64,000 nucleotides of DNA, taken from contig CBDDEH010000003.1 in the NCBI GenBank assembly GCA_965226865.1, positions 496,001-560,000 on the forward strand, written 5' to 3'. This document shows positions 52,524 to 61,718 of the stretch, piece after piece. Made by a program: the position numbers and the translations under genes. Within the stretch, counting starts at the first letter, position 1, and every line of letters starts with the position of its first letter. The notes below the pieces were generated by a model, which worked only from the letters and a program-made list of their open reading frames with translations, was not told where the DNA came from and did not search any database. Source of the stretch: CBDDEH01 sp965226865 (GTDB taxonomy: Bacteria; Chloroflexota; Dehalococcoidia; Lucifugimonadales; JAGWBF01).

Positions 52524-54752
52524 ATGCTTGTCACTAAAGAGACGCTGGATGAGATAGCCCTAAGTGAGGATGAATATCGCCTCATCGTCGACAAGCTTGG
52601 CCGCGAACCTAATAGGGTCGAGCTGGGAATGTTCGGCGCCCTGTGGAGCGAGCACTGCGGCTACAAGCATTCCCGGTCTTTGCTAAAGCTTTTCCCCTCG
52701 ACCTCTCCCAGAGTTCTTCTCCCTCCAGGTCAGGAGAACGCCGGTGCAGTAGACATCGGTGACGGACTAGCAGTGGTATTCAAGATCGAGTCCCATAACC
52801 ACCCATCCGCGGTCGAGCCTTTTCAAGGAGCTGCAACCGGGGTGGGTGGCATCATCCGAGATATTCTGGCCATGGGCGCCAGACCCATCGCGCTCCTGAA
52901 TTCCCTGCGTTTTGGACCTCCGGACGATCCCCAAAACCGTCACCTTTTCGACGGGGTAGTCGGAGGCATATCCTGGTATGGTAATTGCATCGGCATTCCG
53001 GATGTGGCTGGTGAGATCGCCTTCTCACAGGCTTATAGCGGAAACCCGTTGGTTAATGCCATGTGTGTGGGCCTGATCGAGACAGACAAACTGGTTCGCT
53101 CCAGTGTAGGAGGAGAGGGCACGGTTCTGCTTCTTGCAGGAGCTGACACCGGGCGTGATGGAATACACGGCGCTTCCGGCCTCGCATCTCGAACCTTCGA
53201 AGAAGAACGGGAGATGAGGCCCACCGTGCAGGTAGGAAACCCTTTTTTGGAAAAGATGCTTATTGAAGCGTGTTTGGAGGCGTCGGCAGCCGGATATCTT
53301 GTAGGCATGCAGGACCTTGGGGCCGCCGGCCTTACGAGCGCAGCCGTGGAAGCAGCCGCCAGAGGGAACGCCGGGATAAAGCTGGATATATCCAGCGTGC
53401 ACCGCAGGGAGCAGGGCATGGACCCATATGAGGTGATGCTGTCCGAGTCCCAGGAGAGGATGCTCTTGATGGTTAGCCAAAGCTCCATCGAAAGCGTCAA
53501 GTCGATCTTCAACAGATTTGACATAACGTGTGTCGAGATAGGTACGGTTAGCGATACAGGACTGGCCGAGGTGTACGAGGGACCCGGGGATGTAGCGCGA
53601 GTGCCCGTCGAGCTGTTCACCGAGGCGCCAAAATACGAGCTAAAGGGAGTAAAATCGAAAGAACAGGCCGATCGCCAGAGCTATCCATTGGATCGGATTC
53701 CATTGCCCAAAACCCCACCGGACGAAACCCTTCTCCGGATGCTCAGTTCTCCAAACATCGCGAGTAAGGCTTCCGTATTCCGACAATATGACCATCAAGT
53801 CCAGACCAATACCGTCGTGCTCCCGGGGAGCGACGCAGCCGTGTTGCGGGTCAAGGGGACACCAAAAGGACTCGCCTTGTGTACGGATGGAAATGGCCGG
53901 TACTGCTATCTCGACCCATATGTCGGAGGTTCTATAGCAGTTGCCGAAGCCTGCCGCAATCTCTCGTGCACCGGGGCTGAACCTATCGCCATTACAGACT
54001 GCTTGAACTTCGGCAACCCTGAAAATCCCGAGATTTATTACCAGCTCGAATGGTGTATCCGAGGTATGGCGGAGGCCTGTCGAGTCTTGGGAGTCCCTGT
54101 CGTCAGCGGCAACGTAAGCCTGTACAACGAGTCTTATGGGCAAGCCATTTACCCTACTCCAGTCGTGGGTGCTTTAGGTCTTTTGGAGGATGTGGGAGCT
54201 CACGTTACATCGGCCTTCAAAGAAGATGGCGATCTGGTTGTATTGCTGGGTGCTTCGACGCCCAATGGACGAGCGGCGGATCTTGCTGGCAGTGAGTACC
54301 TTGAGCTCATTCAGGGCGAGGTAGTGGGCATGCCTGAGATAGACCTTGGACTGGAATACAAAGTTCAGCAACTCTGCCGCCGCGCGATCAAGGAAGGAAT
54401 TGTGACTGCCGCTCACGACTGCTCAGATGGCGGTCTCGGGGTGGCTCTGGCCGAAAGCTGCATAATGAGTGGCTTAGGCTTTTATGGAGGCGTCGAGTTA
54501 AAGGGCCGGTGGGATGTGGCACTGTTCGGTGAGGCCCAATCGAGAATCATAGTGGGTCTACCTTCAGATCGCCTCGGCGACCTGACCGCCCTTGCCTCGG
54601 ACCTGGAGGTACCTCTGGCTGTGCTGGGTGAAACCACCTCCAAACCTCGCTTTGCTTTGACAGGCATACTAGACGTGGGACTGAAAAGGCTTGAGGTAGC
54701 CTGGAGTGATGGCCTGACTCTGGCATCGCCCCCTTCACCCCATGCTGAGTAA
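52524..54752 (+). CDS. purL: Phosphoribosylformylglycinamidine synthase subunit PurL
   Basis: 742 residues, small-type PurL (ATP-grasp-unrelated AIRS fold). LGMFGALWSEHCGYKHSRSL, FKIESHNHPSAVEPFQGAAT and GVGGIIRDILAMGARPIALL mark the N-terminal half; VSGNVSLYNES and AHDCSDGGLGVALAES the C-terminal half. Works with PurQ and normally PurS. Confidence 0.97.
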   Translation: MLVTKETLDEIALSEDEYRLIVDKLGREPNRVELGMFGALWSEHCGYKHSRSLLKLFPSTSPRVLLPPGQENAGAVDIGDGLAVVFKIESHNHPSAVEPFQGAATGVGGIIRDILAMGARPIALLNSLRFGPPDDPQNRHLFDGVVGGISWYGNCIGIPDVAGEIAFSQAYSGNPLVNAMCVGLIETDKLVRSSVGGEGTVLLLAGADTGRDGIHGASGLASRTFEEEREMRPTVQVGNPFLEKMLIEACLEASAAGYLVGMQDLGAAGLTSAAVEAAARGNAGIKLDISSVHRREQGMDPYEVMLSESQERMLLMVSQSSIESVKSIFNRFDITCVEIGTVSDTGLAEVYEGPGDVARVPVELFTEAPKYELKGVKSKEQADRQSYPLDRIPLPKTPPDETLLRMLSSPNIASKASVFRQYDHQVQTNTVVLPGSDAAVLRVKGTPKGLALCTDGNGRYCYLDPYVGGSIAVAEACRNLSCTGAEPIAITDCLNFGNPENPEIYYQLEWCIRGMAEACRVLGVPVVSGNVSLYNESYGQAIYPTPVVGALGLLEDVGAHVTSAFKEDGDLVVLLGASTPNGRAADLAGSEYLELIQGEVVGMPEIDLGLEYKVQQLCRRAIKEGIVTAAHDCSDGGLGVALAESCIMSGLGFYGGVELKGRWDVALFGEAQSRIIVGLPSDRLGDLTALASDLEVPLAVLGETTSKPRFALTGILDVGLKRLEVAWSDGLTLASPPSPHAE

Positions 54753-54757
54753 TCGAG

Positions 54758-54763
54758 TATAAT
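54758..54763 (+). promoter_or_regulatory. -10 element upstream of rplI
   Basis: TATAAT just after the purL stop, 60 bases before rplI. No matching -35, so weaker evidence. Confidence 0.4.
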
Positions 54764-54823
54764 CCTGCTAACAACCGGCACGCCCACCCCCGCCTTTTAT
54801 TTAGGTTCACAGGAGAGATAACA

Positions 54824-55273
54824 GTGAGGGTAATTTTTCTCGACGACGTCGCTAACATCGCTCAGGCTGGAGAGGTAAAAAACGTGGCGGATGGTTACGC
54901 CAGAAATTATCTGATACCCAAAATGCTCGCGGTCGTGGCAACTCCGGACCACCTGAAGCGTAAACAACGTATCAAGCGCGAGGGCGACGAAAAGCGGGTA
55001 AAAGAAACCAAACAGTTGGAAGAGCTGGCCAGCGCCCTGGATGGGACCGCCATAACGGTCAAAGCCAAAGCGACTCCAACTGGAAAATTTTACGGGGCAG
55101 TATCCGCCGGCCATATTAGCGACGCGCTAGCCAGCTCTATTGGCAGGGAAATAGACCGAAAGCTAATAGATATGGTGGAGCCCATTCGCGAGCCAGGTGA
55201 ATACAATGTCGTCTTGAACTTGGGGCCCGACATCCAGGCTGGCATCATAATCACCGCCGAGGCCGAAGAGTAA
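54824..55273 (+). CDS. rplI: 50S ribosomal protein L9
   Basis: 149 residues from GTG. MRVIFLDDVANIAQAGEVKN and VADGYARNYLIPKMLAVVAT are the conserved N-terminal domain; a central helix rich in Lys/Glu and a C-terminal domain (GKFYGAVSAGHISDAL) follow. ACAGGAGAGA ribosome site. dnaB follows by three bases. Confidence 0.96.
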   Translation: MRVIFLDDVANIAQAGEVKNVADGYARNYLIPKMLAVVATPDHLKRKQRIKREGDEKRVKETKQLEELASALDGTAITVKAKATPTGKFYGAVSAGHISDALASSIGREIDRKLIDMVEPIREPGEYNVVLNLGPDIQAGIIITAEAEE

Positions 55274-55276
55274 GAT

Positions 55277-56638
55277 ATGTACGCTGAGAAGCTGCTGCCA
55301 CACGATATCGAAGCCGAAGAGGCGGTGATCGGGTCTCTCCTCATAAACGGGGACTCGATTATCAACGTAGCCGGGCTCCTCAAGCCTGACGATTTCTATC
55401 GAGAGAAGAACCGCCTCTGTTACGAAGCTTGCCTAGCGCTTTTCCGCCGTGGTGAAGCCATCACTCAGGTTACGGTCTCCCACCAGCTTGGTATTGGAGA
55501 ACACCTGGACGAGGTCGGGGGAGCTGCCTATCTGAGCCACCTCGTCTCCACTGTGCCAACGCCGGTACACATAAAGCACTATGCGGATATAGTCAAGCGC
55601 ACTTCGATACTTCGGAACTTGGTCGATGCCGCGTCAAAGATATCTTCTATAGGTTACGAGGGAACAGAAGATATTGATGATGCCTTGGGCAAGGCTGAGG
55701 ACATCCTGTTCAGAGTACGGTCCGGAAAATCAACCAGGGATTTTATGCCCATACGCGAGATTCTGGACACGTACATGGAGGAGAGGGCAGCCGTTCCCGA
55801 TCCTTTGAGTCGGTCCGGGGCGCCGGTTGCTACTGGCTTCGAATCACTTGACGATCTACTTGGAGGGCTCCATCGCTCGGACATGATAGTCCTGGCTGCC
55901 CGCCCTAGCCTGGGCAAAAGCAGCCTGGCAATAAATCTAGGCCTAAACGTGGCCAAAACCGGGGCGGTTGTGGGTATCTTTAGCCTTGAGATGAGCCGTG
56001 AGCAGTTGGCCATGAGAATGTTGGCAAGTGAGGCGGAGGTAGATGCTCAAAGGCTGAGGCTCGGTTTGTACACCGAAGCGGAAGAGCAGCGGCTATTTGA
56101 TGCCATAGGCCGCTTGTCCGAGCTGTCGGTGTTTATCGACGATACCCCAATTCAGGGTATCGTCGAAATGCGCAGCAAGGCGCGGCGTTTGTCCACAGAA
56201 CGGGGTCTCGATTTACTGGTGGTGGACTATATGCAGCTCATACAGGGGGGCGGCAGCGACAACAGGGTCCAGGAAATAAGCGAGATCACACGTTCCTTGA
56301 AGGGCCTTGCCAGGGACCTACACGTGCCGGTATTGGCAGTCTCTCAGTTGAGCAGAGCTGTAGAGATGAGGACCTCCCACCGACCTCAGCTCTCGGACCT
56401 TCGGGAGAGCGGCAGCATTGAGCAGGATGCCGACGTTGTCATGTTTATTTACCGTGACGACGTATACTACACAGAGGATGAATGGATTGGCAGATTTCCC
56501 GATAGAGCATACCCCAAGAACGTGGCGGAGATAATAGTCGCCAAACACCGGCACGGTCCAGTAGGCACTCTCAAACTCCTGTTCAGGGACCAACTCGTTC
56601 GATTTGAGTCAGCCCCAGTAGAAGAGGCTGCCTTCTAG
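55277..56638 (+). CDS. dnaB: Replicative DNA helicase
   Basis: 453 residues. N-terminal domain LLPHDIEAEEAVIGSLLING, linker, RecA-like core with Walker A VLAARPSLGKSSLAINL, Walker B LLVVDYMQLI, and LRESGSIEQDADVVMFIYRD. The rplI-dnaB pair is widely conserved. The next two genes supply a DnaD-like protein and a DnaC-like ATPase, so this is a replication-initiation cluster. Confidence 0.97.
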   Translation: MYAEKLLPHDIEAEEAVIGSLLINGDSIINVAGLLKPDDFYREKNRLCYEACLALFRRGEAITQVTVSHQLGIGEHLDEVGGAAYLSHLVSTVPTPVHIKHYADIVKRTSILRNLVDAASKISSIGYEGTEDIDDALGKAEDILFRVRSGKSTRDFMPIREILDTYMEERAAVPDPLSRSGAPVATGFESLDDLLGGLHRSDMIVLAARPSLGKSSLAINLGLNVAKTGAVVGIFSLEMSREQLAMRMLASEAEVDAQRLRLGLYTEAEEQRLFDAIGRLSELSVFIDDTPIQGIVEMRSKARRLSTERGLDLLVVDYMQLIQGGGSDNRVQEISEITRSLKGLARDLHVPVLAVSQLSRAVEMRTSHRPQLSDLRESGSIEQDADVVMFIYRDDVYYTEDEWIGRFPDRAYPKNVAEIIVAKHRHGPVGTLKLLFRDQLVRFESAPVEEAAF

Positions 56639-56639
56639 T

Positions 56640-57374
56640 ATGGAGTTCTCTGGTTTTCCTGGTGACACTCGGTACACTCCGGTTCCAGACCAGCTATTCG
56701 GCCACCTCCTTGAGGGCATTGATGACCTTGCTGAGCTTAAGTGCACCTTACGAACCTTATGGATACTCCATCAGAAAAAGGGATACGTCGCATTCATAGC
56801 AGAATCCGATCTAAAATCCGACGGAGTCCTGTTGGAGAGTTTTCGAGACAAGGGATCCGGCGCTGCCGAAGCCATTCAGCAAGCCTTGGAAGGAGCAATA
56901 GAAAGAAAAACCCTCCTGTCCATTCCGGCAGAAGTAGATGATCGGACGGAGCTACTCTATTTTCTCAACGATGCCAGAGGACGTAGGGGAATAGAAGCCG
57001 TGAGAAAGGGTGAAGCAACAATCGATGGCTCTGTAGCGCGGGAGGCAGTGGCCGCAGAACCCAAGGAGCCAAAACCCAACATTTTTTCTCTGTACGAAGA
57101 GAACATCGGTATTCTTACACAGTTGGTGGCTGAGCAGCTAAAGGGCGCAGAGAGCATCTACCCTCAAACCTGGATTGAAGACGCGTTCAGAATCGCGGTC
57201 AACAACAACAAGCGCAGTTGGAGCTACATAGAGGCTATCCTAAAACGGCGGAGCACAGAGGGAAGGGGCGATGGAGAACCTGGGCGACATACTGAAAAAA
57301 CTCCCAGCCAGGAGGACGTTAAAGAATACCTCCGAAGACGTGAACGGGGACATCTCTCTAGAAGAGGACCATAA
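56640..57374 (+). CDS. DnaD-domain protein (replication initiation)
   Basis: 244 residues. C-terminal DnaD/DnaB_2-type domain: NIFSLYEENIGILTQLVAEQ, then YPQTWIEDAFRIAVNNNKRS and WSYIEAILKRR, the signature of DnaD-like helicase-loader partners. The N-terminal part (about 1-120) is probably a winged helix. It starts one base after dnaB, and its end overlaps the DnaC-like gene by 104 bases. Tail rich in Arg/Glu. Confidence 0.85.
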   Translation: MEFSGFPGDTRYTPVPDQLFGHLLEGIDDLAELKCTLRTLWILHQKKGYVAFIAESDLKSDGVLLESFRDKGSGAAEAIQQALEGAIERKTLLSIPAEVDDRTELLYFLNDARGRRGIEAVRKGEATIDGSVAREAVAAEPKEPKPNIFSLYEENIGILTQLVAEQLKGAESIYPQTWIEDAFRIAVNNNKRSWSYIEAILKRRSTEGRGDGEPGRHTEKTPSQEDVKEYLRRRERGHLSRRGP

Positions 57375-58668
57375 TCCAGACCGGGAGCCATGTCCCACCT
57401 GCAAGGGAACTGGATGGGTGGGCAGGCAAGTACCCGTTGGCCATCCAGACTTCGGAGAGTTGTTTCCTTGCCGGTGCCAGGAATCACCTTCCGAAAACAA
57501 AGCCTTCTCCCGATTGCTGCGGTACAGCAACTTGGGACCCCTCAGCCGTGTGACATTCGGCGAGACTAAACCTGAGGGCATCAGGTCGGATGCTGAGAGC
57601 AAAAAACTATTCAGGAGTGCCCTGGACGCCGCCTGGAAGTTTTCGGAAGATCCAAAAGGTTGGTTGGTGTTTACCGGCGCCAGCGCCACCGGCAAGACTC
57701 ACCTCGCAGCCGCTGTCGCCAACAGATGCATAGAGCAGGGACAGGCAGTCTTCTTCGCCATTGTTCCAGACCTGCTCGACCAGTTGAAGGGGACCTTCGC
57801 GTTCGACAGCTCGGTTTCCTACGAAGAACTGCTCCATCAAGTGCGAAACGTCCCGGTGCTTGTGCTGGACGACCTGGGGTCCCAGAGCAACACACCTTGG
57901 GCACAGGAGAAGCTCTTCCAGATATTGAATCACCGCTTCAACTCCCAGTTGCCTACGGTGGTCACTGTCAGAGGTTCGCTAAGTCGGGTCGACTCCTCTA
58001 TCAGGGCTCGTATACAAGCCGAAGGGCTCTCGAGTATTCATAACCTCGGCCAGGCTCAAACGGAACTTGTGCGAGTGATCGGAAGCCTCACCAAGAGGAT
58101 GTTGAGCCGGATGACATTCGAGAATTTCAAAGCCGAAAGAGCGGGAGCTAAGCTCACCAACGGTGTAGAACCTTTGAAAGACGCACTCAAATGGGCCCAG
58201 AGATTCGCGGAGTCCCCAGAGGGATGGTTGGTTTTCGCAGGAGCCCATGGCTGCGGTAAAACCCATCTAGCCGGGGCCATCACCAACGAATTGGCAAGGA
58301 AGGGTGAGCCCGTCTTGTTCGCGGAGGTTCCGGCATTGTTGGATCACCTGAGAGCTTCTACGAGACCTGCTAGCAACACGGCAGACAATGAGATTTCAGA
58401 AGAGGATATCAAGTCTGCGCCGTTGTTGATCCTGGATGATCTGGGATCGGAATACAGCACTACCTGGGGCGAGGAAAAACTGTACCAGATCGTTGCCCAC
58501 CGGGACAACCTGAGTCTGCCGACCGTCGTAATCGCCAGTTTCGGAAACTTGAAAGATCTGACAAAGGCGAAACCGCGCATCGAATCCAAGCTGGTGTTGT
58601 CTGACAAGATTCAGTGGGCGGATTTATGGGGAGTTGACGATTATCGCGATCTCCATCCAAACAAGTAG
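57271..58668 (+). CDS. DnaC-like helicase loader with two tandem AAA+ domains
   Basis: 465 residues, twice a usual DnaC. N-terminal Cys cluster (CPTCKGTGWVG ... CRCQE) near residues 40-70, then module 1 with Walker A VFTGASATGKTHLAAAVAN and Walker B VLVLDDLGSQSNTPWAQEKL, and module 2 with VFAGAHGCGKTHLAGAITN and LLILDDLGSEYSTTWGEEKL. Both keep P-loop and DDLGS, so both may bind ATP. The similar order inside each half (GWLVF, P-loop, LLD, DDLGS) points to internal duplication. Downstream of dnaB and the DnaD-like gene. Confidence 0.87.
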   Translation: MENLGDILKKLPARRTLKNTSEDVNGDISLEEDHNPDREPCPTCKGTGWVGRQVPVGHPDFGELFPCRCQESPSENKAFSRLLRYSNLGPLSRVTFGETKPEGIRSDAESKKLFRSALDAAWKFSEDPKGWLVFTGASATGKTHLAAAVANRCIEQGQAVFFAIVPDLLDQLKGTFAFDSSVSYEELLHQVRNVPVLVLDDLGSQSNTPWAQEKLFQILNHRFNSQLPTVVTVRGSLSRVDSSIRARIQAEGLSSIHNLGQAQTELVRVIGSLTKRMLSRMTFENFKAERAGAKLTNGVEPLKDALKWAQRFAESPEGWLVFAGAHGCGKTHLAGAITNELARKGEPVLFAEVPALLDHLRASTRPASNTADNEISEEDIKSAPLLILDDLGSEYSTTWGEEKLYQIVAHRDNLSLPTVVIASFGNLKDLTKAKPRIESKLVLSDKIQWADLWGVDDYRDLHPNK

Positions 58669-58719
58669 CCGGGCTTTACCCCCTTTTGCAATATTCGTCC
58701 GTATCGGGGCAGTTCCCCA

Positions 58720-59163
58720 TTGAGCTCCAAGCCCAGTTGCGTCTTTTGCCAGATCGTGGCACGAGACTCGCCGGCCAATATACGATACGAGGACTCAGAC
58801 CTGATTGTAATAGACAACATTCTGGACTGGGCTCCTGTCATGCTCCTGGTAATACCCAAGGCCCATTTTACGCAGGAAGAGATGTGGGGCAATGGGGTTA
58901 TGGCCAAGGTTGGAAAGGCGGCGGTTTGTTGGGGCAACAAGCTCTGCCCTGATGGTTTCCGAATATTGTCCAACGTTCGACGTGATGCCATGCAAAGTCA
59001 GGAACACGGACACGTGCACGTGGTAGGGGCAGGTTTCTGGGCAGATACGTCTGAAAATGCGTTCACCGCAAAATTAGCTGGAGGAGAGACATGGCATCCA
59101 CACAGTCCACGGAATCTGATCGGGCCGTCTTATATGATAGGCAAGACGACATTGTCGTTATAA
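58720..59163 (+). CDS. HIT-family protein, probable end frameshift
   Basis: 147 codons from TTG. CVFCQIVARDSP, NIRYEDSDLIVIDN and the HIT triad in SQEHGHVHVVG fit the histidine-triad nucleotide hydrolases. The tail overlaps the next gene by 73 bases. Adding one G to the G4 run at 59026-59029 gives VVGGRFLGRYV and a stop at 59052-59054, the normal family end, so a one-base deletion is likely. Confidence 0.78.
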   Translation: MSSKPSCVFCQIVARDSPANIRYEDSDLIVIDNILDWAPVMLLVIPKAHFTQEEMWGNGVMAKVGKAAVCWGNKLCPDGFRILSNVRRDAMQSQEHGHVHVVGAGFWADTSENAFTAKLAGGETWHPHSPRNLIGPSYMIGKTTLSL

Positions 59164-59891
59164 CCCTGAATAGACCTGAAGCCCTCAATTCTATAAACCG
59201 GCAACTAAAAAATGAGCTGGAAGAGGCACTCCTGCGTTTCGATCAGGACCGACAAGCTCGCGTGGCTATCGTAACGGGGGCTGGCAGGGCATTCGGAGCC
59301 GGACGAGACTTGAAGGAGCGAGCGGAAGACAATGCAGCCGGCATCGAGGCGACGCCCTGGGACAGCATGAGGCAGGATAACCTATACATGTGGCCGCAGG
59401 TGTGGAAGCCCCTAATTGCTGCCATAAACGGTTATGCTCTGGCAGGCGGCTGGTCTATCGCCCAGATGTGTGACATACGGATAGCCGCAGAGCACGCCAA
59501 ATTTGGCATAACGGAATCCCGCGTGGGCCTCATGGCCCCCTATGCCGTCATGCTGCCCAGCCTCATTCCCACATCAATAGTCATGGAGCTTGTCATGACC
59601 GGAGAGCATATCTCTGCTCAACGGGCCTACGAGGTCGGGTTTGTGAACAAAGTGGTCCCCGACGAACAGTTGATGGATGAATCGATGGCGGTTGCCCGTA
59701 AGATCGCTGATAATTCGCCTCTATCAAATCAATATTTCAAAGAGGCAGCATACAAGAGCCTGACACTGAGCAGTGATGACTCAATCGCTCTAATGTACCA
59801 CCTGTATGAGAAACTTCTGAATAGTGAAGATTCAGTTGAAGGTCCGAGAGCATTTGCAGAGAAACGTAAGCCACAGTGGAAGGGTATCTGA
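59091..59891 (+). CDS. Enoyl-CoA hydratase/isomerase family protein
   Basis: 266 residues. Crotonase fold: VVITLNRPEALNSINRQL, AIVTGAGRAFGAGRDLKERA, and INGYALAGGWSIAQMCDIRI, FGITESRVGLM. The first catalytic Glu (usual GGG-C-E) reads GGWS, while the second (TES) is kept, so chemistry may be isomerase or other rather than hydratase. ATG with GGAGGAGAG upstream. Confidence 0.88.
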   Translation: MASTQSTESDRAVLYDRQDDIVVITLNRPEALNSINRQLKNELEEALLRFDQDRQARVAIVTGAGRAFGAGRDLKERAEDNAAGIEATPWDSMRQDNLYMWPQVWKPLIAAINGYALAGGWSIAQMCDIRIAAEHAKFGITESRVGLMAPYAVMLPSLIPTSIVMELVMTGEHISAQRAYEVGFVNKVVPDEQLMDESMAVARKIADNSPLSNQYFKEAAYKSLTLSSDDSIALMYHLYEKLLNSEDSVEGPRAFAEKRKPQWKGI

Positions 59892-60014
59892 CCTAGTCCT
59901 ATCGGCCTACCGTCTTATGAGCCTTATTGCCTACCTCTAATAGGTACAAAGGCTGATTCAATAAATAAATCATGTGGTGGACTTCCCCACGGAGTGCTCT
60001 AGGAAGGGGTGACT

Positions 60015-60963
60015 ATGTCCACGGAAGCGATCCGGTGCGAGGACCTCTCGAAACGCTTCGGTAAATTCCAGGCCCTCGATCAGATAAGCGTGGCGGTGGA
60101 GCAAGGCACGACTTTTGGCTTTCTCGGCCCGAATGGAGCTGGGAAGGCCACTACGTTGCGTCTTTTTACTGGACTTACCAATCCCTCTAATGGGCGGATG
60201 TGGGTGGCAGGCGAGGACGTCTCAGGCAGGTCACTAAGGTTGCGTTCGAAGGTCGGTTATCTGCCCGAGGCTCCCGCGTTCTATGGATGGATGACCGGCC
60301 GGGAGTTCCTGGAATTTACTGGTTCTCTCCATGGATTGAGCATCAACACAGCAAAAACCAGAGCTGTCGATCTCCTCGAACAAGTGGACCTCTCAGAGGC
60401 GGCGGGCAAAAAAGTAAAGGGATATTCCCGAGGGATGCAGCAGCGGCTCGGACTGGCCCAGGCGTTGATGAATAGCCCGAAGTGCTGTTTCTGGACGAAC
60501 CCGCCTCGGCTTTAGACCCAATGGGTCGGCGGGATATGTTGGAACTCATACGTTCCCTGAAGGGGCAGACCACAGTATTTTTGCCACCCATATCCTGGCC
60601 GACGTGGAACGGGTGTGCGACCATGTGGCCATCATCAACAAAGGGAAAATGGTGGCTGCCGGCTCAATCAAGCAAATCCTCGCCAAGAACCAACAGTCCA
60701 CCTTTGAAATCGAGTTCGAAGAAGACCCAGGTCCCATGGCTAAACTTCTGGCAGGCTTGCCATGGGTGAAGGCTATGAGCGGACTCAACCGAGGTGAGCG
60801 TCGCGTGTTTCAGGTGGACGTAAGCGATGTCTCGGTAGCAAAGAAAGAGTTGTTCAGGCTTGTCTATGAAAGTGGGCTGACCCCGTTGAGGTATGAGTTT
60901 GTTTCGGCCAGCCTGGAGGATGTTTTCATCGAGATGATGGGTGAGCAGGAGGTGAAGGCTTGA
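60015..60963 (+). pseudogene. ABC transporter ATP-binding protein, two frameshifts
   Basis: Three frame pieces form a normal ABC ATPase. EDLSKRFGKFQALDQI then Walker A GFLGPNGAGKATTLRLF, in which the usual Ser/Thr after Lys is Ala; signature GYSRGMQQRLGLAQALM; a missing base near 60480 then VLFLDEPASALDPMGRRDML; a missing T in 60578-60582 then the H-loop region and VERVCDHVAIINKGKMV to the end. The C-terminal region resembles ABC-2 exporters. AGGAAGG precedes ATG 60015. Confidence 0.85.
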
Positions 60964-61706
60964 CCGGCTTCTGGGCTTTGGTGCGCAAGGATATCCTGGA
61001 GCAGCGCCGATCGTGGGGTGTTGTGGCGATGGTGGGAGTCTTCACTCTGATCGCGTTGCTGATCACCATCATCCCTTACATCGTTACAGAGGTCAGAGGG
61101 GAAGATCAAGGCGTCGAACAAGCTCGTGATCTGCTTGAAGGCTTCGACTTTACGATGTCGTTGCTGGGTAGCCTCTTCGCAATCGGGATAGCAATGGGTT
61201 CCCTGGCCAACGAGAGAGCCAGCGGGACCGCGGCAATGACATTGAGCAAGCCTGTGACCCGAATCGCGTTTGTGGCGTCAAGATATTTGGGCGTAGTAGT
61301 TGCTATCTTCGTATCACTGGTTGTCGCGTCTGTTGTTGCTTATCTGCTGACGTTGATCCTATTCGATAATGGCGGCTTAGGGCGATTCGCCGCATTCATT
61401 GGAACCGTTGGGGTATATCTGCTTTTTATCGCTTCGATCTCTTTCTTTTGGAGTGGGATGTTTATCCGGCAGATGGTTGTCGGAGGAGTGACCCTGGTCC
61501 TATTCATCATGCAAATATCGATCAGCGAGATTCCCCACACGCAAAGATTCTGGCCTGTAAATACCGTTGAGTGGGGCTCTAGCACCTTCAATGCTGACAG
61601 CGATAACAGTGCCAGCAGATACTGGCCCGGGTTTGCTATTGCCTGCGGCTCTATCGTCCTCCTGAGCAGTGGTGCCTGGGTGGCGTTTCGGCGAAAAGAG
61701 CTTTGA
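60960..61706 (+). CDS. ABC-2 type permease
   Basis: 248 residues, six membrane segments (e.g. VVAMVGVFTLIALLITIIPY; YLGVVVAIFVSLVVASVVAY; IGTVGVYLLFIASISFFWSG; IACGSIVLLSSGAWVAF). Partner of the preceding ATPase, overlapping its stop by four bases. Substrate unknown. Starts at TTG or GTG-like codon; the frame is well supported. Confidence 0.86.
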   Translation: MTGFWALVRKDILEQRRSWGVVAMVGVFTLIALLITIIPYIVTEVRGEDQGVEQARDLLEGFDFTMSLLGSLFAIGIAMGSLANERASGTAAMTLSKPVTRIAFVASRYLGVVVAIFVSLVVASVVAYLLTLILFDNGGLGRFAAFIGTVGVYLLFIASISFFWSGMFIRQMVVGGVTLVLFIMQISISEIPHTQRFWPVNTVEWGSSTFNADSDNSASRYWPGFAIACGSIVLLSSGAWVAFRRKEL

Positions 61707-61718
61707 TCGAAAGAGGCT

